The position numbers were made by a program, and so were the translations under genes. A stretch of DNA of 64,000 bases from a virus. The notes beneath the pieces were generated by a model that did not search any database, was not told the origin of the DNA, and saw only the letters and a program-made list of their open reading frames with translations. The stretch spans positions 1 through 64,000 of IMG/VR virus record IMGVR_UViG_3300037247_001689; one strand, 5' to 3'. Positions 47,981 to 56,873 of this stretch are shown piece after piece; the stretch's first letter is position 1, and each line of letters starts with the position of its first letter.

Positions 47981-50881
47981 ATGCAAATAGTCATTCCAAG
48001 ATCAGAATTTTTCCAAAAAGGTTTTGTCCATCAGCATACACGTAAAGGCAAAACTGTTGGTCCTTATTTCACTAAAAGATTACCCGGCAAGGTTAAGGAA
48101 AAACATACCCGTGAACGATTCCATGATCATGATAAAGCGAGCGCAAAAAAAGCCCATGACGAACTTGAATCTAAAAAAGAAAAATCTAAACTAATCCTTC
48201 AAGCCCTGAAAACGGAGCATAAAAAGCTTACTAAAGAAGGACCAATCAAAGATGAAAAAATTCCCCATGGTGATAAATTATCGCATTTAAAACAGCATAT
48301 CAAAAACGAAGAACAACACATAGATAACCATTCTCGCAAGCAAGGACATATTAAAAACCGCTATGTAATCGCAGGAAAACAGCACGAAGCCAAACGGGCT
48401 AAATCCGAACTTGAAAAGAAGATAGAACCACATTCTGAGGCTCAAAAAGAAACGATTCGAAAAATCCATGAACATGGGAAAGATACCCACGAAACCGGCA
48501 GAGTCTTATCAGGAAAAGATAAAGATCATGTCTACCTTGAACGAAAAAACAAAGAGACCGGTGAAACCAAACATATTGCCATTCATAAAGATGGTGAGAT
48601 TAAAGACCCTAATATTTTACATGAAGGGAAGTTTGATTCTAAAACGTTGACCGATAAACAAGCACAGGCAGAAAAGAAACAAGTAGTCGTCAAAATGCCT
48701 GAGAAAAAAGAAGCTAAAACATCAAAAGATCATAAAGTATTCCCTAAAAAAATGACATTCCCCGCAATCCAAAAATACTTTCATGAAAACGATGTCAAAA
48801 AAGGAATGACATTTCAATTAGGCGATGCAAAGGGAACTAAAATAAACAAGGTGGTATCCGTTGACGATAATAAAGTCGTTATTCAGATGGAAAACGGGAT
48901 TAAGCACGAAATCAAAGTTGACCCGAAAGTAAAGAAGGAAATTAAATCCACCAGTGAAAAAGTAGCTCAGATTAAAAAAGAAATTGAGACGGTTAAGAAA
49001 ACTGAAGCCGAGGAAAAAGAAAATCGGTCTCAGGCGATGAAAGGCAATAAGAACGCTTACAAAGGAGGACCGGAAGATAGGGAAATTACAAAAGCTATCA
49101 AGAAAGAGTTAAAGATTAAGCCCGTCTTAAAAGGAATGGCAATAAGCACTGATTTACTGGATAATGGTCGGGCTGAATTAATGGGTAGAAGTATTAAGGA
49201 TTCAAGAGAAATGGCTGCTATCGCCCAAGTGTTCCGTGATCCAAGATATGAAACAATACGGTATGTTTTAACAAAAAAAGATAAAGTAGTTGCTCATTTA
49301 GCCGTTACCAGTAAAATGCCAGCTTTAGCGTTAGTGTCTCCCAAAAAACCTGGCGAAAAACAAACAAGCGCAGTAGATTTTTTAAGTGGAAAGATGAAAG
49401 AGCATTCAGCTGATGGATATTATCTAATACACAATCATCCATCAGGGGATCCGAATGCATCAGATGCGGATATAAACATAACAGGAGTTTTAGCTTCAGC
49501 CGTTCTGGGGTTCAAAGATCATATAATTATAAATTCTAACAAATATGCCAGTATTAAAAGAGGAAAAGGTGGTAGATTTATGCAAGAAATCAATGATCTA
49601 AATGGAGGCAAAGATGAGATATTAAAACCATCGTTAGATCATCCATTATTAGGACAATTAGTAAATAGCCAACAATCTCTTGCAGAAATTTCAAAAGATT
49701 TTCAAAATAGTGATAAATATTTTACCTTAGTCGGCGCTGATAATAAGTTAAAAACACGAACAATTCTTGAAATGCCAATGGATATGACTAAAAATAACCC
49801 AGCATCCAGAAAAGCATTTGAAAGTTTTTTAAGAACACACACAAGGGAAACTGGATCAAATCATTTCTTTATTGCAGGACTTGATAATAACGCGAGTAAT
49901 AGAAAGTTTTTAGCTAATGCAGAACATCATGGGTTGATATTGGATGCACATTTTAATGACAATAAAATTCTTTCTGAAATGGGTCAGGAGAAACATACGC
50001 TTATTGATGGGGATAAAACATTTTCCGATTTACCAGAAAAAGAAGTAACTGGTTATTTAACTGAAGAAAAACCGAAAGAACCTAAAAAAGTAACAGTGCA
50101 GAAACAAGTTAAGAGTGAGAAAAAGTCAGGAAACATATTTGATAAGGAATTTTCTGAAATTAAAGAGTTAGCCGAATCAAAAAAAATCACTCCAGAGCAA
50201 ATAGCGGAGGATCAAAAAAAATCGTCATATGACCATAAGGGATATAAAATATATCCATCTTTGTACCGTGACGGTATAAAATGGGTCGCTCAATCAACTG
50301 ATCATAAAGAAAAAAATACCCCTGTTGGCGAAGGGATGGGGGACTCTGTTCATAAATCAAAAAAAGAAGCAGAGGAACAAATCGATTGGAATATAAAAAG
50401 CTCAAAATCTAAGAAAAAAGCAGAGGAATCATTAAATGATCAAGAAAAAAAACAGATCGAAAGGGAAAAAGAATATAAAAACATTGATGGATTTGCCGAT
50501 AAGGAAGAAAAATTAAAAAAAGGTAGAATTTTAAAATACTTAAATGAAAGTATGAATTATCAAGGAAAGCCGTATATCAGGAAAGAGCTTATCAGGGAAA
50601 AGATAAAAAAAGGATGGAAAATAGGCAAGTCACAAAGGCATGGAAAAATATTAGAGGATGAAGAAGGAAGCTCATTTTTGACAAAAAAAGATATTACAAA
50701 AACGGCTATTGATTATGCTGAATATCTAATTAGTAGAAAAGACTTGGAAAAATCTATAAAACAAAAATCACCCCAACTAAAATCCCTAGAACAAAAAGAA
50801 GAACTATCAAAATCACTAGAAAAACAAAAAGCGTTAAAGGAAAAACGAAAACGTAGGAAAAAACGTAAAGGTAAAAAATAA
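47981..50881 (+). CDS. Polyvalent protein with JAB/RadC-like metalloprotease domain
   Basis: 966 residues. N-terminal IVIPRSEFFQKGFV and HQHTRKGKTVGPYFTK module; His/Lys-rich coils; QAMKGNKNAYKGG at ~351-363 as in the 1640-aa protein. A JAMM domain spans ~380-530 with HNHPSGDPNASDAD (H484, H486, Ser and Asp in place for zinc), as in RadC/JAB proteins. After ~720 a long Lys/Glu-rich tail. Possibly removes ubiquitin-like tags or acts in DNA metabolism; likely delivered with the virion. Confidence 0.65.
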   Translation: MQIVIPRSEFFQKGFVHQHTRKGKTVGPYFTKRLPGKVKEKHTRERFHDHDKASAKKAHDELESKKEKSKLILQALKTEHKKLTKEGPIKDEKIPHGDKLSHLKQHIKNEEQHIDNHSRKQGHIKNRYVIAGKQHEAKRAKSELEKKIEPHSEAQKETIRKIHEHGKDTHETGRVLSGKDKDHVYLERKNKETGETKHIAIHKDGEIKDPNILHEGKFDSKTLTDKQAQAEKKQVVVKMPEKKEAKTSKDHKVFPKKMTFPAIQKYFHENDVKKGMTFQLGDAKGTKINKVVSVDDNKVVIQMENGIKHEIKVDPKVKKEIKSTSEKVAQIKKEIETVKKTEAEEKENRSQAMKGNKNAYKGGPEDREITKAIKKELKIKPVLKGMAISTDLLDNGRAELMGRSIKDSREMAAIAQVFRDPRYETIRYVLTKKDKVVAHLAVTSKMPALALVSPKKPGEKQTSAVDFLSGKMKEHSADGYYLIHNHPSGDPNASDADINITGVLASAVLGFKDHIIINSNKYASIKRGKGGRFMQEINDLNGGKDEILKPSLDHPLLGQLVNSQQSLAEISKDFQNSDKYFTLVGADNKLKTRTILEMPMDMTKNNPASRKAFESFLRTHTRETGSNHFFIAGLDNNASNRKFLANAEHHGLILDAHFNDNKILSEMGQEKHTLIDGDKTFSDLPEKEVTGYLTEEKPKEPKKVTVQKQVKSEKKSGNIFDKEFSEIKELAESKKITPEQIAEDQKKSSYDHKGYKIYPSLYRDGIKWVAQSTDHKEKNTPVGEGMGDSVHKSKKEAEEQIDWNIKSSKSKKKAEESLNDQEKKQIEREKEYKNIDGFADKEEKLKKGRILKYLNESMNYQGKPYIRKELIREKIKKGWKIGKSQRHGKILEDEEGSSFLTKKDITKTAIDYAEYLISRKDLEKSIKQKSPQLKSLEQKEELSKSLEKQKALKEKRKRRKKRKGKK

Positions 50882-52383
50882 TGGCTGAAATAACAATCAA
50901 ATTTCTAAAATCAGAGTTCTGCAGATTCGAACCAGGATTTAAAGATCTAAAAGTAAGAATCAAAATAACTGACGTCTGGGATATCGGGGAAGATAATATT
51001 TTTACTGCCAAAATAACAGATATTCACGGCATGGAATACCCGATAACTGACTGGACTGAAACAATCGTAGAATCCACAACAAAACTAACAAAAGAGTACG
51101 ATCTAAATCTGGTAGGGTTTACAGAAAATGATATCCAAGAAAACTCAGGTAAGACAGGCAGCTATGATAATGAAAGATTTTGTATCCCCTTAAATATCGG
51201 AAAAAACACACTCACGGTCCAAATAAACGATACCATAGCCAGCGCAGAATTTGATTTAGTCCCGATTACCGTGGCATCAATTAAAAATCAATACCTTTTA
51301 GGGGTCGATTTACAGTCCAGAACGCAGCTTACTATCCAGCAGGAATTAAGAGAGATAACAGGTGTTGAATTCACTGAAATTTCAAATGATACGACTGTAG
51401 GTGCTAAAGATCTTGTCTGGGATGCAACGGCTAAAACTTTGCAGTGGGATAACGGAAAACCAATTAAAATTGTAGATGCTGAAATTGAGTACCTTTTACC
51501 ATCATACCTTATGATAGCGGGACTTGGAGGTGGCGATTACGTAAGAATCATAGTGGAAGATGTTGACGATTTGCCGAGTTTGAACGTTACGGAAGAATTG
51601 ATTGTGGACGTTAAGCAATTCGGAAACTCTGATTTTCAATATTGGATCAACAATGGATATCAAGTAGCACTTCAGACAATCGCTATGGTCGATTTGGAAC
51701 CAACTCTTTATACATCTGATAAACTACTGGTTGAGAATAACAATTATAAATACCTTGATCCAATTCAACTAGTCACAAAAAGGCAGACCAGAACTCAAAA
51801 CTTTTCCTTTGAGACCCCTATTAATATGCTTCAAAAGGTTATAGAACTTTGGGGGCACTATTCAGGAGAAAACAGGGTTGTTATTGATAATGAAAGGATA
51901 GAAATTGGAACGGACGGAAACATTGTAATTCGCGGTTTTCCTTTGGGTTTTGGTAGCCGTGGTGGTTTTTCTGCTATCGGATTTGCGGGATTAATCGATA
52001 GAACAATTAACGCTGAAACTTACCCGGGATCGAGAAATCCGACTAATAATTTTTGGCAAATGACCGGTACTTTTGGGGTAATCGACAAAGGAATCCGAGA
52101 TTTATTTATCTCAGTAGCAGGAAAAATTGCATCTATCGATCTACTTCTAATAGCAGGAGTCTCTAAAGGACAAGGAATCGCAAGCCAGTCATTCAGTGTT
52201 GACGGGGTGTCCAGCGCATACACAACAACCGAGTCAGCCGAGAACTCGCTGTACAGTGGGGTCTTGACCGATTTACAAAGAGGACTTGGTGTTGGAAAAG
52301 CAACCAAAGAGGAACGAGAAACCGGTTTAGTTAATAAATTAAGAAAAAAGATTGAGGGTGGGTCTCTCGTATTTAAGTTTTAA
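50881..52383 (+). CDS. Large virion structural protein
   Basis: 500 residues, beta-rich, low Lys compared with neighbours. The C-terminal 120 include IDLLLIAGVSKGQGIASQSFS and a DGVSSAYTTTESAENSLYSG segment, similar in style to 'siDGlSqs..t..Sa...~ys' ends of head-neck or tail proteins in large phages. Starts at the stop of the polyvalent gene (TAATG). Exact place in the particle unknown. Confidence 0.55.
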   Translation: MAEITIKFLKSEFCRFEPGFKDLKVRIKITDVWDIGEDNIFTAKITDIHGMEYPITDWTETIVESTTKLTKEYDLNLVGFTENDIQENSGKTGSYDNERFCIPLNIGKNTLTVQINDTIASAEFDLVPITVASIKNQYLLGVDLQSRTQLTIQQELREITGVEFTEISNDTTVGAKDLVWDATAKTLQWDNGKPIKIVDAEIEYLLPSYLMIAGLGGGDYVRIIVEDVDDLPSLNVTEELIVDVKQFGNSDFQYWINNGYQVALQTIAMVDLEPTLYTSDKLLVENNNYKYLDPIQLVTKRQTRTQNFSFETPINMLQKVIELWGHYSGENRVVIDNERIEIGTDGNIVIRGFPLGFGSRGGFSAIGFAGLIDRTINAETYPGSRNPTNNFWQMTGTFGVIDKGIRDLFISVAGKIASIDLLLIAGVSKGQGIASQSFSVDGVSSAYTTTESAENSLYSGVLTDLQRGLGVGKATKEERETGLVNKLRKKIEGGSLVFKF

Positions 52384-52664
52384 TCCAATGCCATGTATTC
52401 TTTCCATGGCATATTTGTAAAAAAATCTATACTCCCAACGGGGACACTAACTCCGTCATTTGAATGGCCGTAAAATGTTTCTTCTATCTCATACCCATAA
52501 AGTTTTAATATCTCTCTTAGTAAAATTTTCTCAATGTTGGCCGTTTTTAAATCACAAACAAAACAAGCCTTATCACCATCACCAAAGATCATATCTCTTC
52601 CATATACTGTATGCCCGATATTCTTAATATCTGATTTATAAACAGATATATATTTCGATTCCAT
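52380..52664 (-). CDS. Hypothetical protein, 94 aa
   Basis: AAAGGAGATTAAG precedes the ATG. Alpha/beta. Its last codons contain a hairpin ATGCCATG...CATGGCAT (52388-52412) that may also stop transcription of the convergent virion gene. Confidence 0.5.
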   Translation of the reverse strand: MESKYISVYKSDIKNIGHTVYGRDMIFGDGDKACFVCDLKTANIEKILLREILKLYGYEIEETFYGHSNDGVSVPVGSIDFFTNMPWKEYMALD

Positions 52665-52686
52665 TCTTAATCTCCTTTTTTAATAG

Positions 52687-52716
52687 TTGACTTTATAATT
52701 TAATATAAGTTATAAA
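52687..52716 (+). promoter_or_regulatory. Promoter for the small-membrane-protein operon
   Basis: TTGACT (52687-52692), 18-base spacer ending ATAAGT, TATAAA (52711-52716). The ATAAGT-TATA junction repeats the layout of promoters at 18915 and 43705. Confidence 0.6.
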
Positions 52717-52759
52717 TAATTAAAGATATAGTCAATGTTTAATTTATAGAGAGGGTTAT

Positions 52760-53047
52760 ATGTCTGAATTAGAAGTAGGGTGTAAGGCTATTGTGATTGG
52801 TGGTATGCCTGATAATGTTGGTAAAATAGTAACCATTTTATTGTTTATTGGGACTGACGACAAAGAAGATGGGATCAAAGGCAACGATATCTGGGAAACG
52901 GACACCAAACTAACGGTTGGTCATTTTGATAATATAAATATACCTGATGGTAAATCAGTTTTGGAAAATGCCGTAAATATGCGTCGAATCGACGACCACA
53001 ACACAGACGAATATTTCCAAAAAGAATTAAGTCTAACAACACATTAA
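52760..53047 (+). CDS. Hypothetical protein, 95 aa
   Basis: AGAGAGGGTTAT precedes the ATG. Beta-rich start (VGCKAIVIGGMPDNVGKIVTI) typical of small SH3-like phage proteins. First gene of the operon. Confidence 0.5.
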   Translation: MSELEVGCKAIVIGGMPDNVGKIVTILLFIGTDDKEDGIKGNDIWETDTKLTVGHFDNINIPDGKSVLENAVNMRRIDDHNTDEYFQKELSLTTH

Positions 53048-53054
53048 GGATATT

Positions 53055-53174
53055 ATGAACAAATACGCAATTGCTTTTTATGTGATTATAATTGGCGTGA
53101 TGTTGTATTTCCTGCCTGATTTGATAAGATTAAGAATAAAATTTGACACATGGATTTTAGGATTTTTTAGCTAA
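53055..53174 (+). CDS. Tiny membrane protein, 39 aa
   Basis: One hydrophobic segment (residues ~5-22) and a basic patch. AAGGATATT supplies the ribosome site. Tiny, but in frame with the operon layout. Confidence 0.5.
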   Translation: MNKYAIAFYVIIIGVMLYFLPDLIRLRIKFDTWILGFFS

Positions 53175-53192
53175 CAATACATTAAAAAACAA

Positions 53193-53426
53193 ATGGCACT
53201 TATCGAAATTGGAAAATACAATAAACTGCCCCATTACGAATTAATCGGGAAAGGAACGGATTTTTATGTATGGATTAATGAAGACGGTAGAGGTGAATCT
53301 TCAAAGTGGATTAAGGGGAGAACAGCGTCAAAAGAATACTATAAAATAAAGAATGAAAAAGATAAAAATAAACAGATTCAAATGATAAAAGAACTTTACG
53401 CTCGGTATGAAAAAATAACACACTAA
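53193..53426 (+). CDS. Hypothetical protein, 77 aa
   Basis: A small beta domain (YELIGKGTDFYVWINEDG) then a Lys-rich helix. No ribosome site stands out. Unrecognised. Confidence 0.45.
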   Translation: MALIEIGKYNKLPHYELIGKGTDFYVWINEDGRGESSKWIKGRTASKEYYKIKNEKDKNKQIQMIKELYARYEKITH

Positions 53427-53439
53427 TAAAGGATGATAT

Positions 53440-53697
53440 ATGAGAACAGTATGGAAATGTGACTTCTGTCATAAAACAAATGATGATTCAAATTATATGG
53501 CTGATCATGAGGAAGAATGTAGTTACAACCCTAAAAATAAACTATGTTGGACGTGTTATCACGCGAAAGATAATCCAAATCAATACCCTTTCGGTGGCAC
53601 ACTGTTTCTATGCCTGAATAAAAAAGTCGAGTCCGATTATATGCACGATGTTATTGAAGAAAATAAACCATGTAATTATTGGGAGACTAAGCAATGA
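53440..53697 (+). CDS. Zinc-finger-like hypothetical protein, 85 aa
   Basis: CDFCHKTNDD...HEEEC forms a C2HC-like site; CWTCYH and C-terminal C..NYW add more. AAAGGATGATA upstream. Stop overlaps the next start (ATGA). Confidence 0.55.
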   Translation: MRTVWKCDFCHKTNDDSNYMADHEEECSYNPKNKLCWTCYHAKDNPNQYPFGGTLFLCLNKKVESDYMHDVIEENKPCNYWETKQ

Positions 53698-53867
53698 AAA
53701 GTCAGACAATAACACTTATTATATTACAACTAGTTTTAATCTTTATCGGGGCTTGTAGACCAGATGAGCTAAAAATATATGATTATTACATAGGTTCTTT
53801 GCTTGGGGCAGTGCTATCCTTCTCAAATATGGCTATTTATAAAATTCAAAACAGGGCGGGTAAATGA
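53694..53867 (+). CDS. Small two-helix membrane protein, paralogue of the 13206 product
   Basis: 57 residues; two hydrophobic helices joined by RPDELKIYDYYIG, closely matching the 51-aa product at 13206. ATGA overlaps at both ends. Function unknown. Confidence 0.6.
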   Translation: MKSQTITLIILQLVLIFIGACRPDELKIYDYYIGSLLGAVLSFSNMAIYKIQNRAGK

Positions 53868-54139
53868 AAAAACTCTTAATTTTAATTATTATATTAATGG
53901 TTCCTTTGGTTGGATTTGGAAATTGCGGGACAATAGAACATAATTACAAAAAGTATACTAGCGTCATTTCAGTCTATTGGGTTAGGGCAATCAATATGGA
54001 GAAAGGTAAGAAAACCATTAATGTGTTTACTACGGACACGATGTCTAGTTGGGTAAGGCTCGATTTCAAAACAAAAAAAGAGACAGTGGCGTATTTTGAT
54101 AATTTGGTGATAAAAATGAATCAGTGCAAATTCAAATAA
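53864..54139 (+). CDS. Small secreted protein, 91 aa
   Basis: Signal peptide (KKLLILIIILMVPLVGFG, cleavage near residue 19). Mature ~70 residues with two Cys (NCGT, NQCKF), beta-like. Function unknown. Confidence 0.55.
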   Translation: MKKLLILIIILMVPLVGFGNCGTIEHNYKKYTSVISVYWVRAINMEKGKKTINVFTTDTMSSWVRLDFKTKKETVAYFDNLVIKMNQCKFK

Positions 54140-54149
54140 AAGGATAACT

Positions 54150-54320
54150 ATGAGAATGTGTATAATAATATCATGTATTTTATATTGGTTTATTGGTGGG
54201 TTTGACAGCCAGATTTACAATAATGATTTTTATAACGCTTTTAAGCCCGCTACGTTGATATATTGCTTTGTCTGTTTCATTCAAGCTATTGAAAAAGATT
54301 TCTCACAAATAAAAGGATAA
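54150..54320 (+). CDS. Small membrane protein, 56 aa
   Basis: Two hydrophobic stretches (residues ~3-16 and 34-46). The leader AAATAAAAGGATAACTATG is repeated before the next gene. Confidence 0.5.
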   Translation: MRMCIIISCILYWFIGGFDSQIYNNDFYNAFKPATLIYCFVCFIQAIEKDFSQIKG

Positions 54321-54322
54321 CT

Positions 54323-54454
54323 ATGTCACAAAGTAAATTAGTAAAAGCGATTGATATTCTAGCGTGTAAATGGATGGCGTTTGGATTTATGACAGGTATG
54401 TCCTGTGGTGGCATGTTGGTATTTATTGCTATCCATTATTTAGGAAAAGGATAA
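54323..54454 (+). CDS. Tiny membrane protein, 43 aa
   Basis: One hydrophobic segment with Gly/Met/Cys (residues ~18-38). Same AAAGGATAACT ribosome site as the preceding gene. Too short to classify. Confidence 0.5.
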   Translation: MSQSKLVKAIDILACKWMAFGFMTGMSCGGMLVFIAIHYLGKG

Positions 54455-54456
54455 AT

Positions 54457-54735
54457 ATGGATAAATCAAAAATAGGTGTTAACGAAAGGCCAATGCCGAC
54501 AACAAAATGTCCAACGTCAAGACCAAATAAAACTATGGATAAATGGATTAAAGAATCAGAAAACAATGCAAGGGTATACGGCCCGATATATGATGAAGGT
54601 GATTTAATAAGCAGAAAACCTTCCGTTGTTTACGCAGTGAGTGATAGTACAAACGAAATAGACTTAAAGGGAGAATTTACAATTGAACATCTAGAGGCTT
54701 TAGTTTCACACATGAAAAAATATAATAAGGAGTGA
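54457..54735 (+). CDS. Hypothetical protein, 92 aa, shares C-terminal module with the 3808 gene
   Basis: ATG 54457 after AAAAGGATAA. Basic N-terminus with VNERPMPTTKCPTSRPNKTM. The last ~22 residues (GEFTIEHLEALVSHMKKYN) match the end of the product at 3808-4188. Confidence 0.55.
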   Translation: MDKSKIGVNERPMPTTKCPTSRPNKTMDKWIKESENNARVYGPIYDEGDLISRKPSVVYAVSDSTNEIDLKGEFTIEHLEALVSHMKKYNKE

Positions 54736-54884
54736 GTATATTTTTAAAACGAAAATTATAATCACGGTGCAGTAAGCGAGACTTATTTTACGGCGCTACC
54801 CAATTGAACTAGTCGAGCCTATGTTGGTATAAAAAATTGCTTTGGGGACTGCACTTAATTATTAAATGTAAACAGTGGATATTT

Positions 54885-55679
54885 ATGAAAACAATCCTAA
54901 CAATAATCATAATACTAATTTCAAGTAGTTCATCAGCCTTTGAAATCCCCAAAAATAAAAGAATTGATCATTGGGTTAATTATTTCCAAGGCAGACATTT
55001 CTTCCAAAAAGCATTGAATAAATCAGCACTATACCGTCCTAAAATCGTCTCTATTTTCGAGAAAAAAGGATTACCTAGCGAATTATCGTGGTTACCACTT
55101 ATCGAATCAGTTTATGATTGTTCGGCACTTAGTGAAGCGAAAGCGGCGGGATGTTGGCAAATTATGGATAAAACAGGCAAGTCGCTTGGTTTAAAAAATG
55201 GTCCGTGGGAAGACCAGAGATACAACTTTGAAAAGTCCACCAACGCAGCGGCAGTCTATTTAAAAAAATTACACAGACGATTCGGAAGGTGGGAATTAGC
55301 AATTGCAGCTTACAACTATGGGCCGACAGCATTACATAAGAAAGTAAAAAAGATTGGCAACGATTTCTGGGAATTGAAATTACCACAAGAGACAATGGAT
55401 TATGTACCGAAATTTTACGCAGTGATCGTGATTGTTTCGGATTTACAAAAATACGGATTTACAAAACCAAAGAACCGGTTCGTCACGGTAAAATTAAAGA
55501 AAGGCTCTCATAATTTACGGTATATTGCAAAACTTTTGAGGGTTAAATATAGAGATTTTGAGAACTTAAATCCAGGTTTTAAGGTCGGGTATACTTCACC
55601 AGATAGGCAGATAACTCTGTTTTTACGGAAGGATTGGAATTATAAGGTGCTTAATAATTTCGGGTTTTTGGAGAATTAA
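54885..55679 (+). CDS. MltD-like lytic transglycosylase with LysM
   Basis: 264 residues from ATG 54885. Signal peptide 1-18. The SLT domain has the catalytic Glu74 in LPLIESVYD, then GCWQIM (~88) and AAYNYGP (~145), in the family order. A C-terminal LysM-like repeat (~205-250; LRYIAKLLRVKYRDFENLNPG) would bind peptidoglycan. It cuts the glycan between MurNAc and GlcNAc in the periplasm, for lysis or for local wall opening at DNA entry. Confidence 0.82.
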   Translation: MKTILTIIIILISSSSSAFEIPKNKRIDHWVNYFQGRHFFQKALNKSALYRPKIVSIFEKKGLPSELSWLPLIESVYDCSALSEAKAAGCWQIMDKTGKSLGLKNGPWEDQRYNFEKSTNAAAVYLKKLHRRFGRWELAIAAYNYGPTALHKKVKKIGNDFWELKLPQETMDYVPKFYAVIVIVSDLQKYGFTKPKNRFVTVKLKKGSHNLRYIAKLLRVKYRDFENLNPGFKVGYTSPDRQITLFLRKDWNYKVLNNFGFLEN

Positions 55680-55701
55680 AATTAAATAACTTATTATTTA
55701 C

Positions 55702-55730
55702 TTGACGGATTCCGACAAATTAAATAATAT
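55702..55730 (+). promoter_or_regulatory. TTGACGGATTCCGACAA promoter cassette, copy 4
   Basis: TTGACG (55702-55707), 17-base spacer, TAATAT (55725-55730). The following leader, with TTGGGGAATTAAG at the ribosome site, resembles the leader of the frameshifted gene at 39580. Confidence 0.75.
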
Positions 55731-55782
55731 TGAGACAAGTTAAACGAATTAAACCAAAAACACTTAATTGGGGAATTAAGAA

Positions 55783-56058
55783 ATGACTAAAAAAATAAGA
55801 ATTTATGTAAGCCAGTATGGAAGTATTTACTCTCTAAAAATAAATGAATGGGTTAGTATTGTAAAAGAAGCTGTTAAGACTGGAAGTTATGAATTAACAA
55901 GTAAAAGATTAAAGTCAAAGCCAGCTTGTTTAAGAATTGATGGATATGGTCATTATTATTCTATACAATCGGATAAAGAATTAATTGAACCGCTTGACTG
56001 GGATTGTGAAGATTTTAAAAACTGGGCGGAGTCACACTATGAAGAAATGGCTGCTTAG
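55783..56058 (+). CDS. Hypothetical protein, 91 aa
   Basis: GGGGAATTAAG precedes the ATG. Begins KKIRIYVSQYGSIYSL with beta structure, then a helix; acidic C-terminus. First gene after promoter copy 4. Confidence 0.5.
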   Translation: MTKKIRIYVSQYGSIYSLKINEWVSIVKEAVKTGSYELTSKRLKSKPACLRIDGYGHYYSIQSDKELIEPLDWDCEDFKNWAESHYEEMAA

Positions 56059-56341
56059 CTTAACCGGCAACGAAAAACCGCTGAAAATAGTAGGCGGTTT
56101 AACTTTTAAAATTGAGAATAAAATGATTAAAGATGATAAAAACGAAAAGACAACACCAAAGAAAAAAGCTCAGGATATTTTAATGGACAAGGTTTCTGTG
56201 GCACTTGGATATTGGACAGAAGGCGATTATGATTCAGAAGTCATGACAGTAAAAGAAAGGGTTGAGGTACAAAGGCAAATGAAAATTCAGGCTGACAGAA
56301 TAGCTAAAATGTTTGGTTTTGACGAAGCGTGGGAAAGCTAA
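56039..56341 (+). CDS. Hypothetical protein, 100 aa
   Basis: ATG 56039 overlaps the previous gene; ATG 56124 is an alternative start. Residues 13-23 (PLKIVGGLTFK) match residues 15-25 of the 56574 gene (PLNIVGGLTFK). The DNA of that stretch also forms an AAACCGC/GCGGTTT hairpin, so it could be a repeated leader instead of protein. The rest is helical and charged. Confidence 0.45.
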   Translation: MKKWLLSLTGNEKPLKIVGGLTFKIENKMIKDDKNEKTTPKKKAQDILMDKVSVALGYWTEGDYDSEVMTVKERVEVQRQMKIQADRIAKMFGFDEAWES

Positions 56342-56580
56342 TGATAAAATTAAAAAAATATAAAACATGTAAATTTACATCTGGGTCTTATCATTGTTGG
56401 GAATATAAAGTATGTTCTGGTGAAGATGAAAAAGAAGAAAAAAGGGCATGCATATTGATGAAATTAATTAAAAAAAATAAAATTATTGGGCTAAGTCTCC
56501 GTGAATGGAAATATTTTAAACATCAAAATTTCATGTATCATATTTCAGGAATGGAAATGAGGGAATTGTCAAAATGGTAG
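56341..56580 (+). CDS. Hypothetical protein, 79 aa
   Basis: ATG overlaps the previous stop (TAATG). Four Cys (YKTCKF, HCWEY, KVCSG, RACILM), basic. Unrecognised. Confidence 0.45.
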   Translation: MIKLKKYKTCKFTSGSYHCWEYKVCSGEDEKEEKRACILMKLIKKNKIIGLSLREWKYFKHQNFMYHISGMEMRELSKW

Positions 56581-56867
56581 AATGGATTAATGAAATTATA
56601 AACAACAACCAACCGCTGAATATAGTTGGCGGCTTAACTTTTAAAACTGGGTGTAAAATGGCTATAGTATTTAAGAAAACATCAAAAGGATATGAATACA
56701 GAACAAGCTACAAAAAGCATATTACGTCAGAGTGGAAACTTGATATTTATAAATCGAGTGATTTAAAAGGGTGGATAGTTTATTTTTACAAGTATGGAGA
56801 ATTTTTTAAAAAACAGCCATTAAATAAACTGACAGCAGTAAAAGAATTTATAAAAAATAATATCTAA
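56574..56867 (+). CDS. Hypothetical protein, 97 aa
   Basis: Overlaps the previous gene by seven bases. Carries the PLNIVGGLTFK element; an alternative start at ATG 56658 would leave a 69-aa beta/alpha protein (AIVFKKTSKGYEYRTSY). Last gene before a strong terminator. Confidence 0.45.
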   Translation: MVEWINEIINNNQPLNIVGGLTFKTGCKMAIVFKKTSKGYEYRTSYKKHITSEWKLDIYKSSDLKGWIVYFYKYGEFFKKQPLNKLTAVKEFIKNNI

Positions 56868-56873
56868 CAATTC

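Noticed and set aside
54764-54819. Minus-strand stretch resembling the 5' half of a tRNA (GGCTCGA, AGTTCAATTGGG, small TAAG/CTTA stem).
   Set aside because: The D-arm does not pair, no T-arm or matching acceptor 3' strand follows, so a tRNA or attachment site cannot be supported.
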